Shown one piece after another: positions 7,899-15,990 of a DNA stretch of 18,487 nucleotides (the stretch's first letter is position 1; each line of letters opens with the position of its first letter). Source of the DNA: Coraliomargarita_B sp046540835 (GTDB taxonomy: Bacteria > Verrucomicrobiota > Verrucomicrobiia > Opitutales > Coraliomargaritaceae); NCBI GenBank assembly GCA_046540835.1, contig JBKHEL010000058.1:1-18487 (forward strand), given 5' to 3'. The notes beneath the pieces were generated by a model that was given only the letters and a program-made list of their open reading frames with translations, had not been told where the DNA came from and did not search any database. Both the position numbers and the translations under genes were made by a program.

Positions 7899-8657
7899 CT
7901 AGGACTCGGGGTTGACGGGGAATTGCTGGTCCAGTCGCATGGACTTGAAGAGTTCGACGATGTCGGGCGAGGCGTTGATCACGCTCAGGGAGGCACTGTC
8001 TTTTTTCAGGGTGTTAAAGAGCGCGATGATCAGCCCGATCCCGGAGGAGTCCACAATCCTCACCGACTCGAGATTAAAATGGACCGTTTCGATCCCGGGT
8101 TTGATGGCCTCCTTGGCCGCCTGGCGCAGGTCCGGGATGTTGGCGGCGATGAGATCCTCTTCGGGTTGTAGCGAGAGATGGTTGTCTTGTTGGACGGTCT
8201 TCATAAGCGGAGCGTTGACTGGGGTTGCCGGGCTTTGCAAAGCCGGCTTTTCGTAGATAGGCAGGGTGATTGAGATGGTTTTTCCATCCGGAGAGAAAAA
8301 CAGGTGTGATCCGAATTTCCTGATAATAGGAAAGCCGCGACCGCAATCAAGCAAGTCCTCGGGGCATTTTAGTGCCTGTTCAAAGGAGAGCTGCGAGCCG
8401 GGGTCGAATAGTCTGAGTTGAACACGGCCCGGCGGACAGCTCAGCGTCAATTCCAGCAATTCTTCCGGCGGGCCCGGTTGCCCGTGGGAGACTGCGTTGC
8501 TGATCGCCTCGCGGATGCACAGTTCGTAGGGGAAGCTTGCCTCCGGAGCCACGCCGGCCTGATCACAAATTGAGTGCATGAGCTGGGGAATCACGGCATT
8601 GGCCGCATCCTCTGAGCGGGTGAAGCGCCAGTGCTTTAATGGTTCGGAGGGGTTCAT
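7899..8657 (-). CDS. RsbW-like kinase domain fused to RsbV-like STAS domain
   Basis: This 252-residue protein joins two halves of a partner-switching system. Residues about 1-135 are a GHKL ATPase of the anti-sigma-factor serine kinase type, with N box ELCIREAISNAVSHG at 45-59, a shortened G1 region around DPGS (85-88) and a glycine-rich CGRGFPIIRKFG at 105-116. Residues about 152-252 form a STAS domain with the phosphorylation motif IVDSSGIGLI at 201-210, where S204 or S205 is the likely target. In the classical SpoIIAB/RsbW systems the kinase phosphorylates a separate STAS partner; here both are in one chain, joined by a short linker (136-151). The ATG overlaps the TGA of the upstream phosphatase gene by 4 bp (ATGA), a strong sign of a functional pair. 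Its target sigma factor or enzyme is not in this window. Confidence 0.88.
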   Translation of the reverse strand: MNPSEPLKHWRFTRSEDAANAVIPQLMHSICDQAGVAPEASFPYELCIREAISNAVSHGQPGPPEELLELTLSCPPGRVQLRLFDPGSQLSFEQALKCPEDLLDCGRGFPIIRKFGSHLFFSPDGKTISITLPIYEKPALQSPATPVNAPLMKTVQQDNHLSLQPEEDLIAANIPDLRQAAKEAIKPGIETVHFNLESVRIVDSSGIGLIIALFNTLKKDSASLSVINASPDIVELFKSMRLDQQFPVNPES

Positions 8658-9775
8658 TGGCGACGCTCGATTCCCAGTAAAAGTAGATCGTCCCCGGCCG
8701 CAGCGGGGTCGGGATGCAGGTCCCGCAGAAGCAAATCCGGGAAATGCTCCAGCGGAGCATCACGATGCCGCCGGCAGGCTTCCCGCAAATTCTCAAACCC
8801 GACCGCCCGGGAAACCAACGCGCCCCGCACCTGCTCGACTACGCCATCACTGAGCAGCAGCAGCCGGTCACCCGGGCTCAGCGTAAACTCGGCATGGCCC
8901 GGCTCGAAAAATTCAAAACAGCCGACCGGGCTGCCCGGCACGTCGATCAGCCGCTCATCGGTGCCGAGCTGCAGGGCGGGCAGGTGCCCGGCATTGGTCC
9001 AGCAGGCTTGACCGCTGCTGTGGTTCAGGCGGAGGTAGCCGAGCGTCGCATATTGGCCTTCGGCAAAAACCGTGGCCAGGTGGGTGTTGAGCAGGCGCAG
9101 GCTCTCGACCGGTGTGTAAGCCATGGTCGCATTCTGGCGGATCAGGGCCTTGATCGCCGAGGTCGGCAGCGAAGCGCCGAGGTCGTGCCCGCTCACGTCG
9201 GCGACCAGATAGTCATAGGTGTTTTCTCCCGACTGAAACACGTCAAAAAAATCGCCACCGGCATGGCCCAGCGGGAGGTAGGCTGCGGCAAAGCGAGCCT
9301 GCGGCAGTTCCTCCGGCTGCGGCAGGAGGCTCGTCTGGGCCTCGCGCAGGCTCTCCAGCTGCTGTAACTGCTGCCGGGCCAGTGCCTGGTAGCTCTGCCG
9401 CAGCCGCAGGTGGACCCGGATGCGGGCAAGGAGCTCCTCGCGGTAGGCGGGCTTGGTTAAATAATCAACCGCGCCGTAGGCGAAGCCCTTGACCCGGCTC
9501 TCCCGGTCCTCCAGCGAGGTCATGAAAATGATCGGAACGTCCCCCAGCGCGGTCGATTTGTGGATGTGCTGTGCGGTCTCGAAGCCGTCCATGCCCCCGG
9601 GCATCATGACGTCCATGAGGATGAGGTCCGGGGGTGCGCAGCTCGCCTGCTTTACGGCCGCCTCGCCCGAGTCGGCCTCCTCAACCCGGAAGCCCTCGGC
9701 CAGCAGTAGCTCAGAACAGATACTGCGACTGATTGAATCGTCATCGACGATGAGAATCTTGTTGAGCGGGTCCAC
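8654..9775 (-). CDS. Receiver-PP2C serine phosphatase (RsbU/HsbR type)
   Basis: This is a response regulator whose output is a PP2C/SpoIIE-type phosphatase, which typically dephosphorylates a STAS protein. I start it at the GTG at 9775 (373 residues), because MDPLNKILIVDDD then opens the receiver directly. The frame stays open upstream to an ATG at 9985, but that would lie 143 bp inside the preceding gene and add 70 low-quality residues; a TTG at 9820 is another option. The receiver (about 5-122) has predicted D55 and K108. A signalling helix (about 120-152) leads to the phosphatase, whose metal-binding acids are intact: GGDFFD at 173-178, DVSGHD at 193-198, SDG at 309-311 and GDD at 361-363. 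The likely substrate is the STAS domain of the next gene, which it overlaps by 4 bp. Confidence 0.9.
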   Translation of the reverse strand: MDPLNKILIVDDDSISRSICSELLLAEGFRVEEADSGEAAVKQASCAPPDLILMDVMMPGGMDGFETAQHIHKSTALGDVPIIFMTSLEDRESRVKGFAYGAVDYLTKPAYREELLARIRVHLRLRQSYQALARQQLQQLESLREAQTSLLPQPEELPQARFAAAYLPLGHAGGDFFDVFQSGENTYDYLVADVSGHDLGASLPTSAIKALIRQNATMAYTPVESLRLLNTHLATVFAEGQYATLGYLRLNHSSGQACWTNAGHLPALQLGTDERLIDVPGSPVGCFEFFEPGHAEFTLSPGDRLLLLSDGVVEQVRGALVSRAVGFENLREACRRHRDAPLEHFPDLLLRDLHPDPAAAGDDLLLLGIERRQ

Positions 9776-9842
9776 CTTGGATTGAAAGGCATCCGGGGGG
9801 AGGATCCGGAGAGGATCCAATTGCCCGGATTCGGGCTTGAAG

Positions 9843-10265
9843 CTAGTTGGCCGATTTCGTCCAGGCTTGGGGTGCCTCGAGCCCGAGTTGACCGAACAGT
9901 TTGCGCACTGCCTCCAGCTGGATCGGCTTGACCAGGTAACCGTCGCACTCGTTGCGGAAGGCGTGCATGATCTCCTTTGAAGCATCGAGCGCAGTGGTCA
10001 TGATGATTTTCGTGCGCGCGAGCCCCTCCAGCCCCGCCACATCTTCAGCCGTGCGGATCTTCTCCAGAGCTTCCCGCCCGTCCATTTCCGGCATCATGAT
10101 ATCCAGGCAGACCAGGTCGTAGGGGGCCTCCTGCCGGAGCGCGGTCTGCACCGCTTCCACGGCCTCGAGACCGTTGATCGCGACATCCGTCTGGCCAAGC
10201 GATGAGAGCAGTTGGGTGAGCACGGCACGGCTCACAAAATCATCTTCGACGACTAGTATTTTCAT
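9843..10265 (-). CDS. Single-domain response regulator (CheY-like)
   Basis: This is a stand-alone receiver of 140 residues, the first gene of the leftward chemotaxis operon. The acidic pair D8/D9, predicted phospho-acceptor D55 (LVCLDIMMPEMDG), T90/T91 and K113-P114 are all present, so it should be phosphorylatable. It could be the CheY that acts on the motor, a phosphate sink for CheA, or a partner of the phosphatase encoded 67 bp downstream. A six- to seven-residue insertion in the loop after the fourth helix region (EDVAGLEGLART) is not typical of enteric CheY, so I leave the symbol blank. No DNA-binding or other output domain is attached. No Shine-Dalgarno sequence precedes its ATG. Confidence 0.92.
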   Translation of the reverse strand: MKILVVEDDFVSRAVLTQLLSSLGQTDVAINGLEAVEAVQTALRQEAPYDLVCLDIMMPEMDGREALEKIRTAEDVAGLEGLARTKIIMTTALDASKEIMHAFRNECDGYLVKPIQLEAVRKLFGQLGLEAPQAWTKSAN

Positions 10266-10535
10266 TTGATTGCAGGGCTTGGGGGCGAAAAAAGAAACCG
10301 ATTATTTCGCAAGTCATGGGCATCATGTATTGTAGGCGCTGATTCCCCGCAGATGGCAAGCTTAAAGCTCAGGCTCAGAATTGATTTGCGCCCGCAGGCA
10401 CGGATGTTTTGACTTCTCTGAAGTTGCCCGAGTAGGCTGGAATCGTGCGGCAGGTCGGCGAGAAAAAGCGGAATCGCTTCGAAGCATCACCTGCTAATTG
10501 AATTCAGACCCAGTTGACGCCCAGACCAAGCCGAC
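10266..10535. other. Divergent intergenic region between the two operons
   Basis: These 270 bp separate the leftward chemotaxis operon from the rightward HDOD/histidine kinase pair and should carry promoters for both. Seen in it: an inverted repeat GCGAAA (10285-10290) and TTTCGC (10305-10310) with a 14-base loop, inside the probable leader of the leftward operon; a perfect 10-base palindrome GCTTCGAAGC at 10476-10485, 50 bp before the HDOD start; and a weak rightward sigma-70-like pair, TTGACT at 10409-10414 and TAGGCT at 10433-10438. No convincing sigma-54 or sigma-28 site was found. The functions of the repeats are unknown. Confidence 0.5.
10329..10359 (-). promoter_or_regulatory. Candidate sigma-70-type promoter for the leftward chemotaxis operon
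   Basis: On the minus strand, TACAAT (10334-10329) matches the -10 consensus at five of six positions. TTGCCA (10359-10354) resembles a -35 box with a 19 bp spacer, slightly long. A transcript starting a few bases beyond the -10 would have a leader of about 55 bases before the ATG at 10265. The call rests only on consensus similarity and position upstream of the first gene of the operon. Confidence 0.35.
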
Positions 10536-11387
10536 ATGCCCGACCTCCAGCAAATTCTCAAAGAGACCAAAGAGATCTCTCCGGCCCCGCAGATCCTGCC
10601 CAAGCTCCATAAGCTGCTCGACGACCCCAACAGTGAGTTGGATGATGCGGTGAATCTCATCAAGATGGATGTCGGTCTTTCGGGGAGTGTCCTGAAGTAT
10701 GCAAACAGCAGCCTCTTCGGAGCGGGGCTGAAAGTCGAGACACTCGATATGGCGGTTCAGCGCTTCGGTTTCCGTCAGGTTCAAAAACTGGTCATGGTCG
10801 CGACGGGGAAAAGCGCGCTGAACGTCGACTTGAAGCACTACAATCACAGCGACTACAGCTTGTTCGAAATCTCGCTTGCCTGCGCGGAGCTGATGCGCGA
10901 GATGGCGAAGACCGACCGCTTGATGGATCCGGACCTGGCCTTCACGATCGGGCTCTTTCACGGGATCGGTAAGCTGGTCATCGAGGGCTATTTCTCGCGG
11001 CACGAAATCGTCTTTTTCGAAGGCAGCAACAATCTGATCACGCTCCAGCAGGAGCGCAAGCTCCTCGGCTTCGACCATGCCGAGGCGGGTGCGGCTCTGC
11101 TTAAAAACTGGAAGTTTGCAGACAGTATTGTCGGGCCGATCCGCCATCAGTTCTCAATCCTCCCCGAGTCGGATTCGCAGCGGGCTGTTGTCCTTTCGCT
11201 GACCCTGGCTGCGGTGCTGGCGAAACGCTTGCCCGAAGACCCGTTTGAGCCGGAGGAGCTCGTGGCCTCCTTCGCGGAAAGCTTCCCCGAGCTGTGGGCG
11301 GCGATGGATGTGGCTGAAGAAAAAATCGAAGGCATCCTCGAGCGAGCCCGAGCGAGCTACGAAATCAGCATGGATTCAATCCGATGA
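10536..11387 (+). CDS. HDOD domain signalling protein
   Basis: This 283-residue protein consists of an HDOD domain, a relative of HD phosphohydrolases common next to bacterial signalling genes. The region at about 15-215 shows the family pattern: ISPAPQILPKLHKLLDDPN, then IKMDVGLSGSVLKYANSSLFG, and LFHGIGKLVI at about 141-150. The HD dyad is HG here (H142, G143), and most other metal-binding residues of true HD enzymes are not recognisable, so hydrolase activity is unlikely and a regulatory or scaffolding role is more probable. It is followed after 63 bp by the hybrid histidine kinase on the same strand, which suggests co-transcription. Its C-terminal 70 residues are helical and unassigned. 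Confidence 0.88.
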   Translation: MPDLQQILKETKEISPAPQILPKLHKLLDDPNSELDDAVNLIKMDVGLSGSVLKYANSSLFGAGLKVETLDMAVQRFGFRQVQKLVMVATGKSALNVDLKHYNHSDYSLFEISLACAELMREMAKTDRLMDPDLAFTIGLFHGIGKLVIEGYFSRHEIVFFEGSNNLITLQQERKLLGFDHAEAGAALLKNWKFADSIVGPIRHQFSILPESDSQRAVVLSLTLAAVLAKRLPEDPFEPEELVASFAESFPELWAAMDVAEEKIEGILERARASYEISMDSIR

Positions 11388-11450
11388 GCATCCATGCGAG
11401 TCTGCACGACCCCTTTTTGAAAAACACTGCATATCCCCCACTTAAGCCCC

Positions 11451-14400
11451 ATGGGACGACCTGAACGGATTTTCGGGCTTCAAGTCGCCCAGCTGACTTG
11501 CCTCTTTGTTTGCGGGCTTGCCCTCATGGGCACAGCGGTAAAACGCCTCGGCGCAGAGCAGGAAGGGGCCGATAGCACGCGTCGGCAGGTTCTGATTCTG
11601 CAATCCTATCACGCAGGCTTTTCATGGTCCGAGGGGGTGGAGGCCGGGCTTCGGGAGGGCTTGCGGGGGGCGGATGTTGAGCTCTCTTTTGAATACCTCG
11701 ACAGCAAGCGGCGCTCTTATGAGGATGTCGCTGCAACCCTGGCGGCGTATCTGCAGCGGAAGTATGCAGGCGATTCGCCGGACCTGCTGATTTGCGTCGA
11801 CAACAATGCCTTGAGATTTGTGCGCGAGCACGACGACACGCTCTTCCCGCAGGTGCCCCTCCTGTTCGCCGGGATCAACAACTTTTCTGATGCGGAGCTT
11901 CGGGGGCTCAACCGCCCGGTCGGCGGCGTCGTCGAAAAAGTCGACCCTCTCGGGACGCTCCGCCTGATACGGAAACTGCAGCCGGACGCGCAGCGGCTCC
12001 ACATCGTCTCCGGATCCAGTGTGACGGGGCAGGCGGTGCGGGAGGAAGTGGCGCGGGCTTTTGAGGCTCAGGACCCCGGGCTCCAGCCCCAGCCGGTCTG
12101 GCTCGATCAGTTCAACACGGCTGAACTGCAGGGGCGTTTGCAGGCGATTGCGCCGGAGGATGCCGTCTTACTCGTGCTGTTTAATCGCGATGCCGATGGG
12201 CGTTACTATGAATACGAAGAAGCGGCGCGTCTGGTCGATGCCCATACGGTTGCGCCGGTTTATGGGATGTGGGATTTTTATCTGGGACATGGCATCGTCG
12301 GGGGGCGGCTGGCCTCCTCGCGCGACCAGGGAGAGACCGTGGGGCTCCTCGCCCGTGAATTCCTGAGCGCAGGTCAGATGCCCCCGATCGTCCGTGAAAG
12401 TCCGAACCGGGCGATCTTCAGCTACGAAGCCCTGCGGGCGAGCGGTCTCGACCCGGAAATCCTGCGCGGTGTGGCCGATATCCGCGGCGGGCCGGAGCGG
12501 TCCCGCTGGGCTTTGACGCTTGTGATCGGCCTGGCCGCACTCCTCGCGCTGATCCTTGTGGGGAGCCTGGTTGGTCTGTTTCGTAAGAGTCGGGGAAGCG
12601 TCCAACTCGCTGCGCTGCTGCAATCGAATATGCGGGGGGTTATCGTGCTCCTGACCGTCAGTTTTCTGTTTGCGGTGGCCACGCACGCCGGTCTTTCGAT
12701 CCGTGAGGAGCGCGAACGTGTGCGGGAGCGGATCTATGAGCAGCGCCGCGAGCGGATTCAGCTCCTGGTCAATCAGGTGATGGATCAGATTGCCTACGAG
12801 CGGGCGCGGGCGGCGCAGAGGGGGATCGACGAGGATCAGGTCAAGGCTGAGCTAAAAGAGCGCCTCTCGGCGATCCGCTACGGCGGGAACGATGGCTATA
12901 TTTTTGTGTTTACAGAAAAGGGCCACAGCCTGGTTCATTCCCTTATAGAAGGGGTCGAGCCGGAGGATTTTCTTGCCCTGACGGACCGGAACGGCCTGCC
13001 GGTGGTCCGGGAGCTGATTGCTGCGGCCCGCCAGCCCCGCGGCGGATTCGTCGATTATATGTGGGAAAAGCCCGGCACGGAAGGACCCCGGGCGAAACTT
13101 TCATTCGCCCGAGCCGTTCCGGATTGGGCTTGGGTGGTCGGCACGGGTGTTTATCTGGAAGATATTGAAAAGCGGGTGTCTGCAGACACTGCTCACTTGC
13201 GCGAGCGTCTGTATGAGCAGACAGGAATTGTGCTTGTTCTTGGCTTGGCGGTGCTCCTGGCAGGCAGATGGCTGAACATCCGCCTGATCCGGCAGATCGA
13301 CCGCGAGATGGATCAGTTGGGGCGGGGGCTGATCGAAAGTCCGGACCGGCGCCTGACGGTGGCCGAAGACGCTGCGCCCGCGCTCGATCCGCAGCGCTTC
13401 CGTATCCTGGAATTCGGGGCGATCGCCGCGCGAGCCGATCAGGCCTTTCGCCGGCAGGCCGTGGCCGAGGCGCAAAACCGAGTGCAGCAGCAGCGTCTGG
13501 CAAATATCCTCGAGGGCACCCATGCGGGCACCTGGGAGTGGAATATCCAGAGCGGAGAAACGGTCTTTAACGAGCGCTGGGCCGAGATCATCGGCTATCG
13601 GCTGGAGGAACTGCAGCCCACCAGTATCGGCACCTGGATGGAATTCACGCACCCGAAGGATCTGCGGGAGAGCGACCGCCTCCTGCGCGAGCATTTTGAG
13701 GGCAAGCGCGAATTTTATGAGTTTACCTCCAGGATGCGGCACCGCAACGGACATTGGGTGTGGGTCCTGGACCGGGGCAAGGTCATCGAAAAAACGGCCG
13801 ACGGCCAGCCCCTGAGGATGTTCGGCACGCGCAGTGATGTGAGCGCACAGAAGCGGGTCGAGCGGGAGTTGGCCCGGCAGACGGAATACGCAAAGAAGAT
13901 GGCGGAGGAGGCAAAAGGTGCCAGCAAGGCCAAGAGCGAGTTTCTGGCGAATATGAGCCATGAAATCCGCACACCGATGAATGGCGTGGTCGGGATGGTC
14001 GGCCTCTTGTTGGAGACAGAGCTGGATGAGCGTCAGCGCAAGTTTGCCGAGACCGCGCAAACCAGTGGCGAATCGCTGCTCGGCCTGATCAACGATATTT
14101 TGGATTTTTCAAAAATCGAGGCGGGCAAGCTGGAGATGGACCGCGTGGACTTCGACCTCATTTCGTTGCTCGATGATTTTGCCGCGGGCATGGCAATCCG
14201 CGCCGAGGAAAAAGGATTGGCGTTTATTTGCTCGGCCGCGCCTGATGTGCCCACCCGCCTGCGGGGCGACCCCGGGCGCCTGCGGCAAATCCTAGTCAAT
14301 CTGGCCGGAAATGCGATCAAGTTTACCGCATCGGGAGAGGTTGAACTGCGGGTCGAATGGGTGCGCCGTAAAATACGCAAGCGCGGCCTGCGTTTCAGCG

Positions 14401-15914
14401 TTCGCGACACGGGGATCGGTATCCCCGAGGAAAAACAGGATTTGCTCTTCAAGCAGTTTTCCCAAGTGGATGCTTCGCCTATCCGCCAGTTCGGGGGCAC
14501 CGGATTGGGCCTGGCGATCTCGAAGCAATTGGCCGAGCTGATGGGCGGTCGAATCGGCTTCGAATCCGCCGCAGGGGAAGGTGCCACCTTTTGGTTTACG
14601 GCCGATTTGGGGGCCGGGGAGGGAGGCGGCAGCCTGCTCGACCATGCCGACGCTCTGGCGGGTCGAAGCATTTTTCTGGTCGATGGGAACGCCACCCACC
14701 GGCAGGTCCTGCGCGAGCAACTTGAAGCGCTGGGAGCCCGGGTCGGGTCTGCTGACGATAGGACTCAAGCGCTGCAACGGCTGCAGGAGGCCGCGCGGCA
14801 ACAAGAGCCCTTCGAGCTGGTCCTTCTCGATGGTGAAATGCCGGAAGCAGACGACCAGCCGCCGGGGCTGGAGCTTCTCCAACCGGGTTTGGAGCCGAAG
14901 CCAAAATTCATTCTCATGGCACCGGTGAGTTGGCAGGCGGATGCATCGGCCCTGCAGCAGGTGGGTTTTGCCTGGATCCTGCCCAAGCCGATTCGTCGCG
15001 GCGAGCTGATCGCCGGGCTCCAGCGCCTCGCTGCCGGGGAGGAGATTCCTCTGGCAAGTGCGGATCGTGAGCCGCTCTCCAGGCAGTTCGCCTTTGACCG
15101 CGAATGCCGCATTCTCGCCGTCGACGATAACCCGATCAACCAGCAGGTGCTGCTGAGCATCCTGCAGGAAATCGGTGTCCGCGCCGACTGCGCAGGCAAC
15201 GGCAAGGAGGCCCTTCATGCCCTGGCCACCATCCCCTACGATCTGGTCTTGATGGATGTGCAGATGCCTGAAATGGACGGCATCACCGCCACCCGGAAAA
15301 TCCGCTCCCGGGAGGTTGAGGTCTTGCGGCATGATGTGCCGATCATCGCGCTCACCGCACACGCCATGCAGGGCGACCGGGAGGATTGCCTGGAAGCCGG
15401 CATGGATGACTACCTTTCCAAGCCCGTGACCCCGCGATCCGTCGCAAAAATGCTGTGGAAATGGCTGAAGCCGGAGGCCCCGGGCGCTCCGGGAGCGCGG
15501 CACGCGCCGGGTGCGACCGCAGTGGATGCGCCGAGGCAGCCGGAGCCCACGGCTTCTCCCGAACCGGGGAAGGCGCTTTGGGATCAGGATCAAATGAAAC
15601 AGCTGATGATGGGCAATGAGGCCTTAATCCAAAAAGTGCTCTCCCAGTTTCTCGATCAAACACCCGCGCAGGTCGCCCGTTTGGCCGATGCGATCGAACA
15701 AAGGGATTTCCCCGAGGCGCAGCACTGTGCGCACTCGATCAAAGGAACCGCGTCCTACCTCGGTGCCGAGCGCCTCCGGGAGCAGGCCGCCGTCATCGAG
15801 AAAGCGGCGAAGGAAGAAGATCTCAAAACACTGCAGGGATCGATCCAGGCTTTTCAGACGACCTTCTCCGAGCTTTGCGGGCAGATCCGCATTCAAGTGA
15901 AACCACCGGCGTAG
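11451..15914 (+). CDS. Hybrid histidine kinase with substrate-binding and Cache sensors, PAS, two receivers and Hpt
   Basis: This is a very large (1487 residues) multi-step phosphorelay kinase. A signal or anchor helix (about 9-29) leads to a periplasmic domain resembling ABC substrate-binding proteins (about 45-340, RQVLILQSYHAGFSWSEG). Membrane helices at about 351-375 and 396-416 are followed by a Cache-type periplasmic domain (about 417-590, GNDGYIFVFTEKG, WAWVVGTGVYLEDIE) and another helix at about 591-608. The cytoplasmic part has a PAS domain (about 683-800), the HisKA domain with H837 in NMSHEIRTPMNG, the ATPase (N box near 950, G1 DTGIGIP, G2 GGTGLGLAI), a first receiver with D1127 but LVDGN where VDDN is usual, an intact second receiver with D1269, and an Hpt domain with H1428 in AHSIKGTASYLG. 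There is no clear HAMP. The ATG at 11451 is preferred to one at 11526, which would remove the signal helix. Confidence 0.94.
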   Translation: MGRPERIFGLQVAQLTCLFVCGLALMGTAVKRLGAEQEGADSTRRQVLILQSYHAGFSWSEGVEAGLREGLRGADVELSFEYLDSKRRSYEDVAATLAAYLQRKYAGDSPDLLICVDNNALRFVREHDDTLFPQVPLLFAGINNFSDAELRGLNRPVGGVVEKVDPLGTLRLIRKLQPDAQRLHIVSGSSVTGQAVREEVARAFEAQDPGLQPQPVWLDQFNTAELQGRLQAIAPEDAVLLVLFNRDADGRYYEYEEAARLVDAHTVAPVYGMWDFYLGHGIVGGRLASSRDQGETVGLLAREFLSAGQMPPIVRESPNRAIFSYEALRASGLDPEILRGVADIRGGPERSRWALTLVIGLAALLALILVGSLVGLFRKSRGSVQLAALLQSNMRGVIVLLTVSFLFAVATHAGLSIREERERVRERIYEQRRERIQLLVNQVMDQIAYERARAAQRGIDEDQVKAELKERLSAIRYGGNDGYIFVFTEKGHSLVHSLIEGVEPEDFLALTDRNGLPVVRELIAAARQPRGGFVDYMWEKPGTEGPRAKLSFARAVPDWAWVVGTGVYLEDIEKRVSADTAHLRERLYEQTGIVLVLGLAVLLAGRWLNIRLIRQIDREMDQLGRGLIESPDRRLTVAEDAAPALDPQRFRILEFGAIAARADQAFRRQAVAEAQNRVQQQRLANILEGTHAGTWEWNIQSGETVFNERWAEIIGYRLEELQPTSIGTWMEFTHPKDLRESDRLLREHFEGKREFYEFTSRMRHRNGHWVWVLDRGKVIEKTADGQPLRMFGTRSDVSAQKRVERELARQTEYAKKMAEEAKGASKAKSEFLANMSHEIRTPMNGVVGMVGLLLETELDERQRKFAETAQTSGESLLGLINDILDFSKIEAGKLEMDRVDFDLISLLDDFAAGMAIRAEEKGLAFICSAAPDVPTRLRGDPGRLRQILVNLAGNAIKFTASGEVELRVEWVRRKIRKRGLRFSVRDTGIGIPEEKQDLLFKQFSQVDASPIRQFGGTGLGLAISKQLAELMGGRIGFESAAGEGATFWFTADLGAGEGGGSLLDHADALAGRSIFLVDGNATHRQVLREQLEALGARVGSADDRTQALQRLQEAARQQEPFELVLLDGEMPEADDQPPGLELLQPGLEPKPKFILMAPVSWQADASALQQVGFAWILPKPIRRGELIAGLQRLAAGEEIPLASADREPLSRQFAFDRECRILAVDDNPINQQVLLSILQEIGVRADCAGNGKEALHALATIPYDLVLMDVQMPEMDGITATRKIRSREVEVLRHDVPIIALTAHAMQGDREDCLEAGMDDYLSKPVTPRSVAKMLWKWLKPEAPGAPGARHAPGATAVDAPRQPEPTASPEPGKALWDQDQMKQLMMGNEALIQKVLSQFLDQTPAQVARLADAIEQRDFPEAQHCAHSIKGTASYLGAERLREQAAVIEKAAKEEDLKTLQGSIQAFQTTFSELCGQIRIQVKPPA

Positions 15915-15990
15915 AAAAAAGCGATGAGCGAGGGAATGCGCTTGCGGCATCCGACTCCTTGGCACAGGTTTAGAAGAGTTTTTCGGTCCA

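Noticed and set aside
9802..9818. Two GGATCC hexamers 11 bases apart
   Set aside because: This is a short chance repeat in the gap before the phosphatase gene; no third copy or structure was seen.
9776..9985. Upstream extension of the phosphatase gene to an ATG at 9985
   Set aside because: The extra 70 residues are Ser/Arg/Pro-rich, overlap the end of the receiver gene by 143 bp in another frame, and precede a receiver that starts naturally at the GTG at 9775.
10398..10412. GGCAC followed by TTTTG, considered as a sigma-54 site
   Set aside because: The essential GC of the -12 element is absent at the required distance.
13101..14060. 319-codon minus-strand open frame inside the hybrid kinase
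   Set aside because: It is antisense to the PAS and HisKA regions and its His/Leu/Pro-rich translation looks like a shadow.
14292..15593. 433-codon minus-strand open frame inside the hybrid kinase
   Set aside because: It is antisense to clearly conserved ATPase and receiver domains; the length reflects GC-rich codon structure and the translation has no recognisable motif.
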